NCBI RefSeq assembly: GCF_001693275.1
Contig: NZ_CP016477.1
Coordinates: forward strand, 2,108,001-2,172,000
DNA length: 64,000 bases
DNA from: Picosynechococcus sp. PCC 7117
Lineage (GTDB): Bacteria; Cyanobacteriota; Cyanobacteriia; Cyanobacteriales; MRBY01
Direction: 5' to 3'
The notes below the pieces were generated by a model. The model saw nothing but the letters and a program-made list of their open reading frames with translations, had not been told where the DNA came from and searched no databases. This document shows positions 55,788-64,000 of the stretch, piece after piece; position 1 is the first letter of the stretch, and every line of letters begins with the position of its first letter. A program made the translations under genes and the position numbers.

Positions 55788-56726
55788 GTGCCGTTCTATC
55801 AAAGTTGCGATCGCCTCACGGAACTAGGACAGCAAATTTTACAGACGACCTGGCGCAAATTTCCCAGCCTGAGTCCTGAACAAATTGCCCTAACGTGGTT
55901 GGTCTATGACAATCCGGTGGTGGTCAATACCGATGGTGCCCTTTCCCCAGAAGCTTTTTGGGAGCACCCAGTCCGGGGGTTTCAATATCGGGGTGATGTG
56001 CGCCTTTATCCGGCGAGTGTGGTGAAACTTTTTTATTTAGTGGCGATCCACGAATGGCTAGAGGGACGAATGCTCCAGGACAGCACCGAGCTAGAGCGGG
56101 CGATCCAGGACATGATCGTTGAGTCGAGTAATGATGCCACCAGCTACATTGTCGATAGCCTGACAGGGACAACCAGCGGCCCAGAACTCCCCCCGGAACC
56201 CCTGCAAACCTGGAGCCACCAGCGAAATATTATCAATCGCTATTATCAGTCTCTCGGCTGGGAAGAGCTGACGCCGATCAATGTCAACCAGAAGCCTTGG
56301 AGCAATGGCCCCTATGGTCGCGAACGGCAGTTTTTGGGGCCAAACTACGAAAATCGCAATCTGCTCACCACCAATGCGATCGCCCGGTTGTTCCATAGCA
56401 TTATGGGCGGCGTCGCCGTCTCCCGGGAGCGCTGCCAAAGTATGATCCGTGTATTAAACCGTTCCCTTGATCCGGCAGATCTCCAGGAATTTGACGAAGA
56501 AAATCAAGTAACAGGCTTCTTGGGGGAAATACTCCCGGACGGTAGTCAACTGTGGTCGAAGGCGGGTTGGACGAGTCGTGCTCGCCATGATGCGGCCTAT
56601 ATCGAAGTGCCGGGGCAGCAACCCTATTTATTGGTTGTGTTCACAGAAGGGGAAGCCAATGCAAAAAATCGCGCCATTCTCCCTTTCCTTTCCCAGAAAA
56701 TCCTGGGGGCGATCGCCAAGATTTAA
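55788..56726 (+). CDS. Serine hydrolase with class A beta-lactamase-like fold
   Basis: A 312-residue protein with the three active-site motifs of penicillin-recognising enzymes: SxxK at Ser77-Val-Val-Lys80 (YPASVVKLF), SxN as Ser113-Ser-Asn115 (VESSNDATSY), and KTG replaced by Lys258-Ala-Gly260 (WSKAGWTS). No signal peptide is visible, which is unusual for a beta-lactamase and suggests a cytoplasmic esterase or amidase-like role, unless the start is misassigned. The start is GTG 55788 with AAGGAG 8 bases upstream. Its stop overlaps the OsmC gene stop by 4 bases. Confidence 0.82.
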   Translation: MPFYQSCDRLTELGQQILQTTWRKFPSLSPEQIALTWLVYDNPVVVNTDGALSPEAFWEHPVRGFQYRGDVRLYPASVVKLFYLVAIHEWLEGRMLQDSTELERAIQDMIVESSNDATSYIVDSLTGTTSGPELPPEPLQTWSHQRNIINRYYQSLGWEELTPINVNQKPWSNGPYGRERQFLGPNYENRNLLTTNAIARLFHSIMGGVAVSRERCQSMIRVLNRSLDPADLQEFDEENQVTGFLGEILPDGSQLWSKAGWTSRARHDAAYIEVPGQQPYLLVVFTEGEANAKNRAILPFLSQKILGAIAKI

Positions 56727-57163
56727 CACACCTGAATGGTGGTCTCAAGGGAGACGGTGCCTGAAAGGGAATTCGTAATCAAACAATTGGCTTCTGCTTT
56801 ATAGAGGAGGCGATCGCCCTTGGCGGGGTCACTCTCCGGGGGGATCATGAGGGTTGCGGTAATTTGGTAATGGGTAAATTGGGTCAAACGATCCGCTTTT
56901 TCTAGGGTGCCCGCCACGGAACAATGCAAAGATTCCCAAGCAAAATTAGAGGCCCGGGCTGTCCCCCGAAAGCTGAGGATAAAACAATCGGCGATCGCCG
57001 CTACCAATAAAGTTTCTGGCGACCAATATCCTGCTGGCCCACCGAATTCTACAGGAGGAGCAGACTCCATGGCGTTCAGGCCAGTACTTTCGAGGGTGAC
57101 GTTGCTAGTGTTGCTTGCCCTAGCCTGGACGGCGTAATAGTGGGGAAGAGGTTGGCTCGTCAT
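56723..57163 (-). CDS. OsmC/Ohr-family protein
   Basis: A 146-residue OsmC-fold protein. The two redox cysteines of the family are present, one in LVAAIADCFILSF at about residue 60 and the other in AEANCLITNSL near residue 128. SPETLLVAAIADC is the characteristic helix. Family members reduce organic hydroperoxides with dihydrolipoyl or other thiols; which peroxide or thiol is used here is unknown. It is cytosolic. The gene converges with the serine hydrolase gene (4-base stop overlap) and lies after the GTPase gene in the same direction. Confidence 0.85.
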   Translation of the reverse strand: MTSQPLPHYYAVQARASNTSNVTLESTGLNAMESAPPVEFGGPAGYWSPETLLVAAIADCFILSFRGTARASNFAWESLHCSVAGTLEKADRLTQFTHYQITATLMIPPESDPAKGDRLLYKAEANCLITNSLSGTVSLETTIQVC

Positions 57164-57222
57164 TTTTTACTAAAAAATTATGTATCGATACAATCATGGT
57201 AGCGGTGATTTTCTGGGATGCT

Positions 57223-58638
57223 CTATTGGGGCTGTAATTTGGCCGTGAGTTCCTGGCGTAGTCGGTGCAAAATAGAGTCTCGATCCAAAGATTCAATGAT
57301 GTTTTTAACGACGACTTTCGGATCAGCGTCCCCCCAGGAACCACCATTGGCTAAATAGGTTTGGGTGCTTTTGCCGATAATTTGGGTCGTGAGTCCGGCG
57401 ATCGCCCCCTGGGTCACCGCCACAGAAAGATAAGGCATGACCGATAATCCTCCCGTAAGTGGCGCACTAACCCCCAGGGCGGTTTTCAGGGAGCTGAGGC
57501 CAAGATTTGCCAGCACTTCCCCAAGGCTAATGCCGCCCATACTCAAGACAATTTTCTGGAGGAGGGCGATCGCCTCCCGTTGGTTTAAGGGCAAACCATA
57601 CCACTGGGCCAAACGAATAATTAGGGCCACATCTACCACCGCCCCACTAAATACATCCACGACTGTCACGGGATTTAAAGCCACAGCAACCGCTTTGGTG
57701 AGCATCGCCCGTTCAATGAGGCGATCCGCTGCCTGGGCGCGCAATAGAAGTTTGCGTTGGGTCAGTTGGCCATGGAGCCGATCCACAAAGAGCATAGAAT
57801 TGAGCGCTAAAAGGGCTTTTCCCTCCCGGTCGAGGATTTCAAGAATTTTCAACTTGAGATCAATTACATTCGCGGTGCCCCGTTCTCGGAGAATGTGGCG
57901 TTGTCCCGTGGCATCGGTAGTGATTTTGGTGATGAGAGGAGCCGCTGAAACCATGACAATTTCTGCGGGGGAGAGCAATTCTTTCACCCGGCGATCACAT
58001 ATAGTTTGGTAAATCAAATCTCGGTCAGTGCTGGGGTATTGATCTACCTTGTTAAAAACCAAGATCATCGGCTTGCCCACATCCCGGAGCTGGGACAAGG
58101 CTTCAAACTCGACCCGTGACATATCCCCAGCGATGACAAACAGCAATAAATCCATTTGCTTGGCAATCAGTTTAGCGAGCTGTTCGCGGGTTTCGCCGTT
58201 CACTTCGTCAATACCTGGGGTATCGATCAACTCTAAACGTCCTTGACCTTCCCGAAAAAAAGTCGCCCGTTGAATTTCGCTATTGGCGATCGCCTCCGTC
58301 TGCAATGTCCAAGGCACCTGCTGAATATCCGTCGTGACACCATGGAGGGCCCCGGTCTGAAAAACCTCTTTCCCTAACAGTGCATTTAAGACCGAGGATT
58401 TGCCGCGTCCCACCAAACCAAAGGCCGCGATTTGCAGACGAGTTTGTTCTAATTTATCCAGCATCTGTGAAAGCTGGGCAATTTCCCCCTCTAAACCCTG
58501 TTGTTCTGTCTGGGTGAGATCCAGATGTTGCAATGCCTGGCGGAGTACATCCTGGGCGTGTTGGTAATTGATTTCCGTTTGAATCTCTGAAAAGTTGGCG
58601 ATCGCCCCTTCCAAATCCGTCTGTGACCAGTCCACCAT
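57223..58638 (-). CDS. Dynamin/Era-like GTPase with C-terminal DUF697-type membrane domain
   Basis: A 471-residue protein. An N-terminal coiled region (about 10-70, ALQHLDLTQTEQQGLEGEIAQL) precedes a GTPase domain with G1 GLVGRGKSS (Gly74 to Ser82), G3 DTPGIDE (Asp139-Gly142) and G4 FNKVDQ (Asn196-Asp199). The C-terminal part (about 310-440) has hydrophobic helices with small-residue patterns (AVALNPVTVVDVFSGAVVDVALI, GISLGEVLANLGLSSL) similar to DUF697. Such proteins associate with membranes, and cyanobacteria typically encode several. The function is unknown. OsmC follows 59 bases later; the LON-domain gene lies 44 bases upstream. Confidence 0.82.
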   Translation of the reverse strand: MVDWSQTDLEGAIANFSEIQTEINYQHAQDVLRQALQHLDLTQTEQQGLEGEIAQLSQMLDKLEQTRLQIAAFGLVGRGKSSVLNALLGKEVFQTGALHGVTTDIQQVPWTLQTEAIANSEIQRATFFREGQGRLELIDTPGIDEVNGETREQLAKLIAKQMDLLLFVIAGDMSRVEFEALSQLRDVGKPMILVFNKVDQYPSTDRDLIYQTICDRRVKELLSPAEIVMVSAAPLITKITTDATGQRHILRERGTANVIDLKLKILEILDREGKALLALNSMLFVDRLHGQLTQRKLLLRAQAADRLIERAMLTKAVAVALNPVTVVDVFSGAVVDVALIIRLAQWYGLPLNQREAIALLQKIVLSMGGISLGEVLANLGLSSLKTALGVSAPLTGGLSVMPYLSVAVTQGAIAGLTTQIIGKSTQTYLANGGSWGDADPKVVVKNIIESLDRDSILHRLRQELTAKLQPQ

Positions 58639-58682
58639 CGCTTTAATACAACTTTTCCATGACTATCTAGGGACAATCTCAG

Positions 58683-59321
58683 TTATTCAAACACATCTTT
58701 CAACGCTGTTCTGGCCGCCAAATGATTTCTCGTAGAAGTCAAAATTTCCACCTCCCGCCGCAATCTTTCCTGGGTGTCTTGTAATTCCAAGAGGGCTTGT
58801 TGCTCCTCCGCAACGCCATACAAACTACCCGCAATCCAAAAAGACAATTCCCGTGGCAGATCCGGCAATTCCTCCGGTAGCTCTAGATCTTGGCCGGCGA
58901 GCTTAGCCGATAAACCCACCACATCCATTAACACCTGTTTTGCATCCACCGCCAAAGAAGATAAATTGCCTGTCGTTGGATCATCTTCGATCCATTCCAC
59001 CAAACCGACCCGGTAGGGCTTTTCACGGACATAATCTAAAACCCGAAATCGCTGTTGGCCAATCGTCAACATTTTCATTCGGCCATCGGGTAATTTTTCA
59101 CAGTGGACAATTTCTGCGCAACAACCCACATTGGCGATCGTGCCATCCACAGGATTGACCATTAATACCCCAAAACGTCGATCATGCTCCAAAATCGTGT
59201 TCATCATAATGCGGTACCGAAACTCAAACACATGGAGCGGTAAAGGCCGCGATGGAAACAGCACCAATTCCGGTAACGGGAAAAGCGGTAGTTCTCGGAC
59301 AGCAACGGAAAAAGAGGTCAT
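58683..59321 (-). CDS. LON N-terminal substrate-binding domain protein
   Basis: A 212-residue protein consisting of the LON/PUA-like substrate-recognition domain without ATPase or protease. Landmarks are ELPLFPLPELVLFPSRPLPLHVFE, RYRIMM, FGVLMVN, VGCCAEIVHCEKLPDGRM, GQQRFRVL and a C-terminal helical bundle ending VEILTSTRNHLAARTALKD. Short LON-domain proteins are common in cyanobacteria and plants, and their role is unclear; a peptide or ligand-binding adaptor is plausible. ATG 59321 starts the domain; an upstream ATG at 59366 is in frame. The gene follows the rpsJ terminator region. Confidence 0.85.
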   Translation of the reverse strand: MTSFSVAVRELPLFPLPELVLFPSRPLPLHVFEFRYRIMMNTILEHDRRFGVLMVNPVDGTIANVGCCAEIVHCEKLPDGRMKMLTIGQQRFRVLDYVREKPYRVGLVEWIEDDPTTGNLSSLAVDAKQVLMDVVGLSAKLAGQDLELPEELPDLPRELSFWIAGSLYGVAEEQQALLELQDTQERLRREVEILTSTRNHLAARTALKDVFE

Positions 59322-59377
59322 GGGCGGTGACAAATACGATCTGTTTATACTGTAGCGGATATACAAAACCTAAGGGA

Positions 59378-59418
59378 AACGGAAAGGGTCTTCCCCGAAA
59401 TAAATTCAGAAAAGACCC
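59378..59418 (-). terminator. Probable terminator of the str operon
   Basis: On the minus strand GGGTCTT and AAGACCC form a 7-bp stem, followed by a pyrimidine-rich TTTCCGTTTCCC. It lies about 60 bases after the rpsJ stop. The T-tract is interrupted, so termination may be partial and the LON gene may be read through. Confidence 0.45.
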
Positions 59419-59474
59419 AGATTGAATATCATTCAAAGATGACTTTTTTAAGGTTGAAAAATATTGGCCTTAGC

Positions 59475-59792
59475 CTAGAGTTTCACTTCGATATCTACCC
59501 CAGCCGGTAGGTCGAGCTTCATCAAAGCATCGATGGTTTTAGAAGAGGGCTGGTAAATGTCAATAATGCGACGGTGAGTCCGGGTCTCGAAGTGCTCCCG
59601 GGAATCTTTATCGACGTGGGGAGAGCGGAGCACACAATAAATTTTACGTTTCGTGGGAAGAGGAATTGGGCCGATCGCCGTTGCGTTGGTACGGTTAGCG
59701 GTATCAACAATTTTTTCGCAAGATGTGTCGAGTAAGCGACGGTCAAATGCTTTCAAACGAATCCGGATTTTTTGCTGTTGCAGAGTTGCCAT
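59475..59792 (-). CDS. rpsJ: 30S ribosomal protein S10
   Basis: A 105-residue S10/NusE protein of the 30S head, also part of the antitermination complex. The sequence contains [14 protein letters not shown] at the start, [31 protein letters not shown] in the extended loop, and [14 protein letters not shown] at the end. In cyanobacteria S10 is joined to the str operon (rpsL-rpsG-fusA-tuf-rpsJ) rather than heading the S10 operon, as seen here. It starts 148 bases after tuf, with a hairpin in the gap. Confidence 0.96.
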   Translation of the reverse strand: MATLQQQKIRIRLKAFDRRLLDTSCEKIVDTANRTNATAIGPIPLPTKRKIYCVLRSPHVDKDSREHFETRTHRRIIDIYQPSSKTIDALMKLDLPAGVDIEVKL

Positions 59793-59884
59793 TGTTTTTA
59801 TTTGTCAAGGTGCAGGATAGATTACAAATCACACGTCGAAAAAGCGGCTGTGTAATTTTACCAAGCTAGGTTTTGAGTCTGAAT

Positions 59885-59917
59885 GGGGAGTAGGCGTATG
59901 GTTTAAACCCGCTCCCC
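59885..59917. repeat. Hairpin between tuf and rpsJ
   Basis: GGGGAG and CTCCCC (59885-59890, 59912-59917) pair around a 21-base loop that contains the palindrome GGTTTAAACC (59900-59909). No T-tract follows on the minus strand, so it may stabilise or process the tuf mRNA rather than end it. Confidence 0.5.
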
Positions 59918-59940
59918 ACCAGTGAATTCAGCCGTTAAGC

Positions 59941-61170
59941 TTACTTCAGGATCTTAGAAACGGTACCAGCACCGATAGTGCGGCCACCTTCACGGATCGC
60001 AAAACGCATCCCTTGCTCAATGGCAATGGGGTTGATGAGTTCTACGGTCATCTTGATGCGATCGCCAGGCATAACCATTTCAGCGCTAGAGCCATCATCG
60101 GCGGTGAAAGCAGAGATGGTACCAGTTACGTCAGTTGTCCGGACGTAGAACTGAGGACGATAGTTGGGGAAGAAAGGCGTGTGACGACCACCTTCTTCTT
60201 TAGTCAAAACGTAAACCTCAGCTTCGAAGTTGGTATGGGGGGTGATAGAACCGGGCTTAGCAAGGACCATGCCGCGCTCGATATCATCTTTTTGTACACC
60301 ACGGAGGAGTACACCAACGTTGTCCCCAGCCATCCCTTCATCGAGGGTCTTCTGGAACATTTCAACACCAGTAACGGTGGTGCTGCGGGTGTCTCTAATC
60401 CCAACGATTTCGATGGTTTCGCCAACTTTAACGCGACCACGCTCGATCCGACCGGTGGCAACGGTACCACGACCAGTAATGGAGAAGACGTCTTCTACGG
60501 CCATCAAGAAAGGCTTGTCAACATCCCGCTCAGGCAGGGGCATGTATTCGTCAACGCTGTCCATCAGGGCCAAAATTTTGTCAACCCACTTGTCTTCGCC
60601 ACGCTTGACGTTGGGGTTAGCAACGAGGGCTTCTACTGCCTTGAGCGCAGAACCAGTGGTGATCGGAATATCATCGCCAGGGAAGTCATATTCACTGAGC
60701 AATTCACGAACTTCAAGTTCAACCAACTCAAGGAGTTCTTCGTCATCAACTTGGTCTTCTTTGTTCAAGAAAACAACAAGGCTAGGTACACCAACCTGCT
60801 TGGCCAAGAGGATGTGTTCACGGGTCTGGGGCATCGGGCCATCGGCTGCAGAAACCACAAGGATACCGCCATCCATCTGTGCTGCACCAGTGATCATGTT
60901 TTTCACATAGTCAGCATGACCAGGGCAGTCAACGTGAGCATAGTGACGATTTTCTGTCTCGTACTCTACGTGGGCAGTGTTGATGGTGATACCACGCGCT
61001 TTTTCTTCAGGAGCCGCGTCGATATCTTCATAGCTCTTCGCTTTACCGCCACCTTGAGCCGCTAAGGCCATAGTGATCGCTGCGGTTAGCGTTGTTTTAC
61101 CGTGGTCAACGTGGCCAACAGTACCAATATTGGCGTGGTCTTTGTTTCTTTCAAACTTAGCGCGTGCCAT
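59941..61170 (-). CDS. tuf: Elongation factor Tu
   Basis: EF-Tu carries aminoacyl-tRNA to the ribosome. The 409-residue protein begins [21 protein letters not shown]1 is [10 protein letters not shown] (about 19-28), the switch I region includes [16 protein letters not shown]3 is [15 protein letters not shown] with the catalytic His, and G4 is [11 protein letters not shown]. Domains 2 and 3 follow, ending [13 protein letters not shown]. The length and the short insert near 180 agree with cyanobacterial and plastid EF-Tu. It lies 22 bases after fusA and is followed by rpsJ. The gene has no HIP1 site. Confidence 0.98.
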   Translation of the reverse strand: MARAKFERNKDHANIGTVGHVDHGKTTLTAAITMALAAQGGGKAKSYEDIDAAPEEKARGITINTAHVEYETENRHYAHVDCPGHADYVKNMITGAAQMDGGILVVSAADGPMPQTREHILLAKQVGVPSLVVFLNKEDQVDDEELLELVELEVRELLSEYDFPGDDIPITTGSALKAVEALVANPNVKRGEDKWVDKILALMDSVDEYMPLPERDVDKPFLMAVEDVFSITGRGTVATGRIERGRVKVGETIEIVGIRDTRSTTVTGVEMFQKTLDEGMAGDNVGVLLRGVQKDDIERGMVLAKPGSITPHTNFEAEVYVLTKEEGGRHTPFFPNYRPQFYVRTTDVTGTISAFTADDGSSAEMVMPGDRIKMTVELINPIAIEQGMRFAIREGGRTIGAGTVSKILK

Positions 61171-61192
61171 GAGTTTCGTTATTCCTTAATCG

Positions 61193-63274
61193 TTAAAAGT
61201 TTGCGTTCCCTTTGTTTTTTGCGATGATGGCTTCAGCCACATGGCGAGGCACCTCATCGTAGTTGCTGAATTCCATCGAAAAGATACCACGTCCTTGGGT
61301 TTTTGAACGGATATCGGTAGCGTAACCAAACATTTCTGCCAGTGGAACCTTTGCAGAAACCTTAGCCAGGCCTTCTTCGGAATTCATACCTTGGATGTTG
61401 CCCCGACGGGCATTGAGGTCACCCATGATGTCACCAAGGAATTCCTCAGGGACTTCGACCTCAACCTGCATGACAGGTTCTAGCACCACGGGAGAGGCCT
61501 GGTCAACGGCATTACGGATTGCGATAGAACCGGCAATCTTAAACGCCATCTCTGAGGAATCCACGTCGTGGAAAGAGCCATCAAGCAGGGTGGCTTTGAG
61601 ATCAATCATCGGGTAGCCTGCGATGATACCAGATTCGCATGCTTCTTTCATCCCCTGTTCTACAGACGGGATGTATTCACGCGGAATGGCACCACCAACA
61701 ATCTTTGATTCAAACGCAAAGCCACTGCCTTCATCTCCAGGTTCAATCTGGATGACAACATGGCCGTATTGGCCTTTGCCGCCACTCTGACGGATAAATT
61801 TACCTTCGGCATCTGCTTTCTGGCGAATTGTCTCCCGGTAGGCGACTTGGGGTTGACCGACATCTGCCTCAACTTTGAATTCTCGCAGCATGCGGTCCAC
61901 AAGGATTTCGAGGTGAAGTTCTCCCATCCCTGCGATTACTGTTTGGTTGGTCTCCGGATCGACACTGACACGAAAGGTCGGGTCTTCATCGGATAGGGCT
62001 TGGAGCGCTTTAGAGAGCTTCTCCATATCTTGTTTGGTCTTCGGCTCGACGGCGACGGAAATGACAGGTTCTGGAATGTAGAGGGATTCGAGGATGATCG
62101 GGTCATTTGCCTCGCAGAGGGTGTCACCAGTCATTGTGTCACGCATGCCGATGACGGCACCGAGATCGCCGGCACGAAGTTCGTCAACTTCAATCCGTTC
62201 ATTGGATTTGAGGACAATTAGACGAGAAATTCGTTCTTTTTGGTCTTTTGTGGAGTTGTAGACATAGCTGCCTTTTTCGATAACGCCGGAGTAGACACGG
62301 ATAAAACTGAGTCTACCGTAGGGATCAGAGGCGATCTTAAAGGCCAAAGCGGCAAAGGGGGCTTCGTCATCGGCTGGGCGATCGCCTAGGGTGCCATCGG
62401 GGAGTTCCCCTTGGATGGGGGGGACATCTAGGGGGGAGGGCAGGTAATCGACAACGGCATCAAGGAGGAGTTGTACACCTTTGTTTTTAAAGGCAGAGCC
62501 ACACAGCAAGGGAACAATCGTCCCGGCAATGGTTCCTTGCCGGAGTGCGGCCATGATTTCTGCTTCGGTAAAGGCTTCTCCTTCTAAATATTTTTCCAGG
62601 AGGCTTTCGTCACTTTCGGCGATCGCCTCGATCATAATCGTGCGATATTCAGCGGCTTTATCTTGTAATGCTGCGGGAATTTCTGTGATTTCAATGTCCT
62701 GACCAATATCATCTTTGTAGATATGGGCCCGCATTTTCACCAGGTCAATGATGCCTTGAAATTCGCTTTCGCTACCAATGGGAATCTGAATCGCGATGGC
62801 ATTGGCTTTGAGGCGATCGCGGATTTGCTCATAAACTTTAAAGAAATTTGCGCCGGTGCGATCCATCTTATTGACGAAGGCAATCCGGGGCACGCGGTAC
62901 CGGTCAGCCTGACGCCAAACGGTTTCTGATTGGGGTTGCACACCACCAACGGAACAAAAAACTGCGATTACACCATCGAGCACCCGCATCGAGCGCTCTA
63001 CTTCAATAGTGAAATCAACGTGTCCAGGGGTGTCAATAATATTAACTTTGTGGTTACGCCAGCTCGTGCTGATCGCGGCAGCGGTAATTGTAATGCCCCG
63101 CTCCCGTTCTTGTTCCATCCAGTCGGTCACTGCGTTGCCATCGTGAACCTCTCCGATCTTGTGGACAATCCCGGAGTAGAACAAAATTCTTTCAGTTGTC
63201 GTGGTTTTACCCGCATCAATATGCGCGGCAATGCCAATGTTACGGACTTGTTCTAGGGCGATGCTACGTGGCAC
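61193..63274 (-). CDS. fusA: Elongation factor G
   Basis: EF-G drives translocation. The 693-residue protein has G1 [15 protein letters not shown], switch [23 protein letters not shown], and G4 [10 protein letters not shown]. Domain II, domain III ([21 protein letters not shown]), the domain IV segment [16 protein letters not shown] and domain V ([14 protein letters not shown]) follow. The start is GTG 63274 with a perfect AGGAGG five bases upstream, giving [14 protein letters not shown]; the open frame extends to a TTG at 63289 that overlaps this signal and is rejected. It lies 216 bases after rpsG, with a hairpin in the gap. Confidence 0.97.
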   Translation of the reverse strand: MPRSIALEQVRNIGIAAHIDAGKTTTTERILFYSGIVHKIGEVHDGNAVTDWMEQERERGITITAAAISTSWRNHKVNIIDTPGHVDFTIEVERSMRVLDGVIAVFCSVGGVQPQSETVWRQADRYRVPRIAFVNKMDRTGANFFKVYEQIRDRLKANAIAIQIPIGSESEFQGIIDLVKMRAHIYKDDIGQDIEITEIPAALQDKAAEYRTIMIEAIAESDESLLEKYLEGEAFTEAEIMAALRQGTIAGTIVPLLCGSAFKNKGVQLLLDAVVDYLPSPLDVPPIQGELPDGTLGDRPADDEAPFAALAFKIASDPYGRLSFIRVYSGVIEKGSYVYNSTKDQKERISRLIVLKSNERIEVDELRAGDLGAVIGMRDTMTGDTLCEANDPIILESLYIPEPVISVAVEPKTKQDMEKLSKALQALSDEDPTFRVSVDPETNQTVIAGMGELHLEILVDRMLREFKVEADVGQPQVAYRETIRQKADAEGKFIRQSGGKGQYGHVVIQIEPGDEGSGFAFESKIVGGAIPREYIPSVEQGMKEACESGIIAGYPMIDLKATLLDGSFHDVDSSEMAFKIAGSIAIRNAVDQASPVVLEPVMQVEVEVPEEFLGDIMGDLNARRGNIQGMNSEEGLAKVSAKVPLAEMFGYATDIRSKTQGRGIFSMEFSNYDEVPRHVAEAIIAKNKGNANF

Positions 63275-63433
63275 GATGACCTCCTGCAAACTGATTTTCT
63301 AAAGGCGATCGCACAATCAAAAAAAATCTCTTTAAAGTGTGCACGCCGAAAAATGATGATGAAAACAGTTGCTTAATACTTCTTAGCAATGGCGACTCAT
63401 TATTATAGTCTTGCTGTTTCGTTTCGTCTAGCA

Positions 63434-63478
63434 CCGGGGGATTTTTTGTTGTGAAAAACAAACTGAAATCTTCCCCGG
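63434..63478. repeat. Long hairpin between rpsG and fusA
   Basis: CCGGGG (63434-63439) and CCCCGG (63473-63478) bracket a second inner inverted repeat (TTTGTT with AACAAA). The element begins 12 bases after the rpsG stop and leaves the rest of the 216-base gap upstream of fusA. On the minus strand the T-rich part is inside the loop rather than after the stem. Confidence 0.55.
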
Positions 63479-63490
63479 CATAGATTGTTT

Positions 63491-63961
63491 TTAGTAGCGG
63501 TAGTGGGCAAAAGCCTTGTTCGCTTCCGCCATCCGGTGGGTATCTTCCCGCTTCTTGATGGCGCCGCCCGTTTCGTTGGCTGCATCCATCAATTCGTTGG
63601 CAAGCTTGATCGCCATGCTTTTACCGGAGCGTTGCCGAGCATAGCCGATTAACCAACGGAGGGCCAAAGCAGTACCCCGGCCTTGGCGGACTTCCATGGG
63701 CACCTGGTAGGTTGCGCCACCAACACGACGGGCCTTAACTTCCACGAGGGGAGTCAGGTTACGGATTGCTGTTTCAAAGACTTCGATGGGATCGCTGCCA
63801 GTTCTTTCTTTGATGATGTCGAGGGCATCGTAAACAATCCGTGCTGCCAAGGATTTTTTGCCGCTTTTCATCACACGGCGGATAGTCATGCTGAGAAGAC
63901 GGTTGTTGTACACGGCATCAGGCGGCACAACACGCTTTTTAGTAACTGAGCGACGAGACAT
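63491..63961 (-). CDS. rpsG: 30S ribosomal protein S7
   Basis: A 156-residue 16S rRNA-binding protein that nucleates the 30S head. It begins [21 protein letters not shown] and contains [21 protein letters not shown], the beta-hairpin [26 protein letters not shown] and the C-terminal [25 protein letters not shown]. It is the first gene of the str operon inside the window; rpsL would be expected just beyond the right edge. Length is normal. Confidence 0.97.
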   Translation of the reverse strand: MSRRSVTKKRVVPPDAVYNNRLLSMTIRRVMKSGKKSLAARIVYDALDIIKERTGSDPIEVFETAIRNLTPLVEVKARRVGGATYQVPMEVRQGRGTALALRWLIGYARQRSGKSMAIKLANELMDAANETGGAIKKREDTHRMAEANKAFAHYRY

Positions 63962-64000
63962 ACTTTTCTATGCTTTTACAGATAGAGGGTTTTCTTAGGG

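Noticed and set aside
60013-61065. 350-codon open frame antisense to tuf
   Set aside because: Its length comes from codon bias in the EF-Tu gene; the sequence has no domain pattern and the opposite frame is certain.

Overview
The window is chromosomal DNA of a unicellular cyanobacterium, very probably a euryhaline Synechococcus (Picosynechococcus) close to strain PCC 7002. The evidence is a three-repeat ApcE with its bilin cysteine at residue 186, split RNA polymerase genes rpoC1/rpoC2, ccmP, cruF/cruG, gun4, a CpcS-type bilin lyase, dense HIP1 palindromes (GCGATCGC), and gene content and order that agree with what I remember of PCC 7002. The strain assignment is from memory and was not checked.

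Layout. 1-5 kb: the 3' tip of one MntP-type gene and a complete second copy, a DUF3110 gene, a small secreted protein, and apcE. 5-13.6 kb: a methyltransferase, a hicAB toxin-antitoxin pair, a nitrilase-family amidase, the principal sigma factor sigA behind a 766-base gene-free stretch, an ADP-forming acyl-CoA synthetase/GNAT fusion, a DUF423 protein and a hexapeptide acetyltransferase. 13.7-22.8 kb: a glucosylglycerate locus. gpgS faces away from a GH13_18 phosphorylase gene that overlaps gpgP. Behind gpgS lie a small membrane protein, an orphan solute-binding lipoprotein and tldD; behind gpgP lies an unrecognised membrane protein. 23-27.7 kb: ccmP, a pentapeptide-repeat protein, a small membrane protein, an LCP-family protein and purT. 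27.7-32.2 kb: myxoxanthophyll genes cruG/cruF, a response regulator overlapping an RfaE2-like nucleotidyltransferase, and gun4. 32.2-36.6 kb: a four-gene osmolyte/sugar ABC importer (ggtABCD-like). 36.7-39.6 kb: aspA between two Uma2-family genes. 39.7-50.5 kb, all minus strand: rpoC2, rpoC1, rpoB, tatD, rpsT. 50.7-59.3 kb: hisD, several conserved unknowns, a CpcS-type lyase, an RNase D-like exonuclease, DUF924, a penicillin-binding-fold hydrolase, an OsmC protein, a dynamin-like GTPase and a LON-domain protein. 59.4-64 kb: the minus-strand str operon rpsG-fusA-tuf-rpsJ.

How the genes work together. Most of the window is core genome: transcription (sigA, rpoBC1C2), translation (S7, S10, S20, EF-G, EF-Tu), light harvesting (apcE, bilin lyase, gun4, carotenoid glycosylation), carbon fixation (ccmP) and amino-acid or purine metabolism. 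The accessory theme is compatible solutes: glucosylglycerate synthesis and phosphorolysis beside an importer of the glucosylglycerol type. I found no tRNA, rRNA, CRISPR array, insertion sequence or prophage. The least ordinary places are the leader of the GH13/gpgP operon, which can fold a terminator-like hairpin; the acyl-CoA synthetase/acetyltransferase fusion that keeps both expected catalytic histidines; and several structured spacers inside operons.
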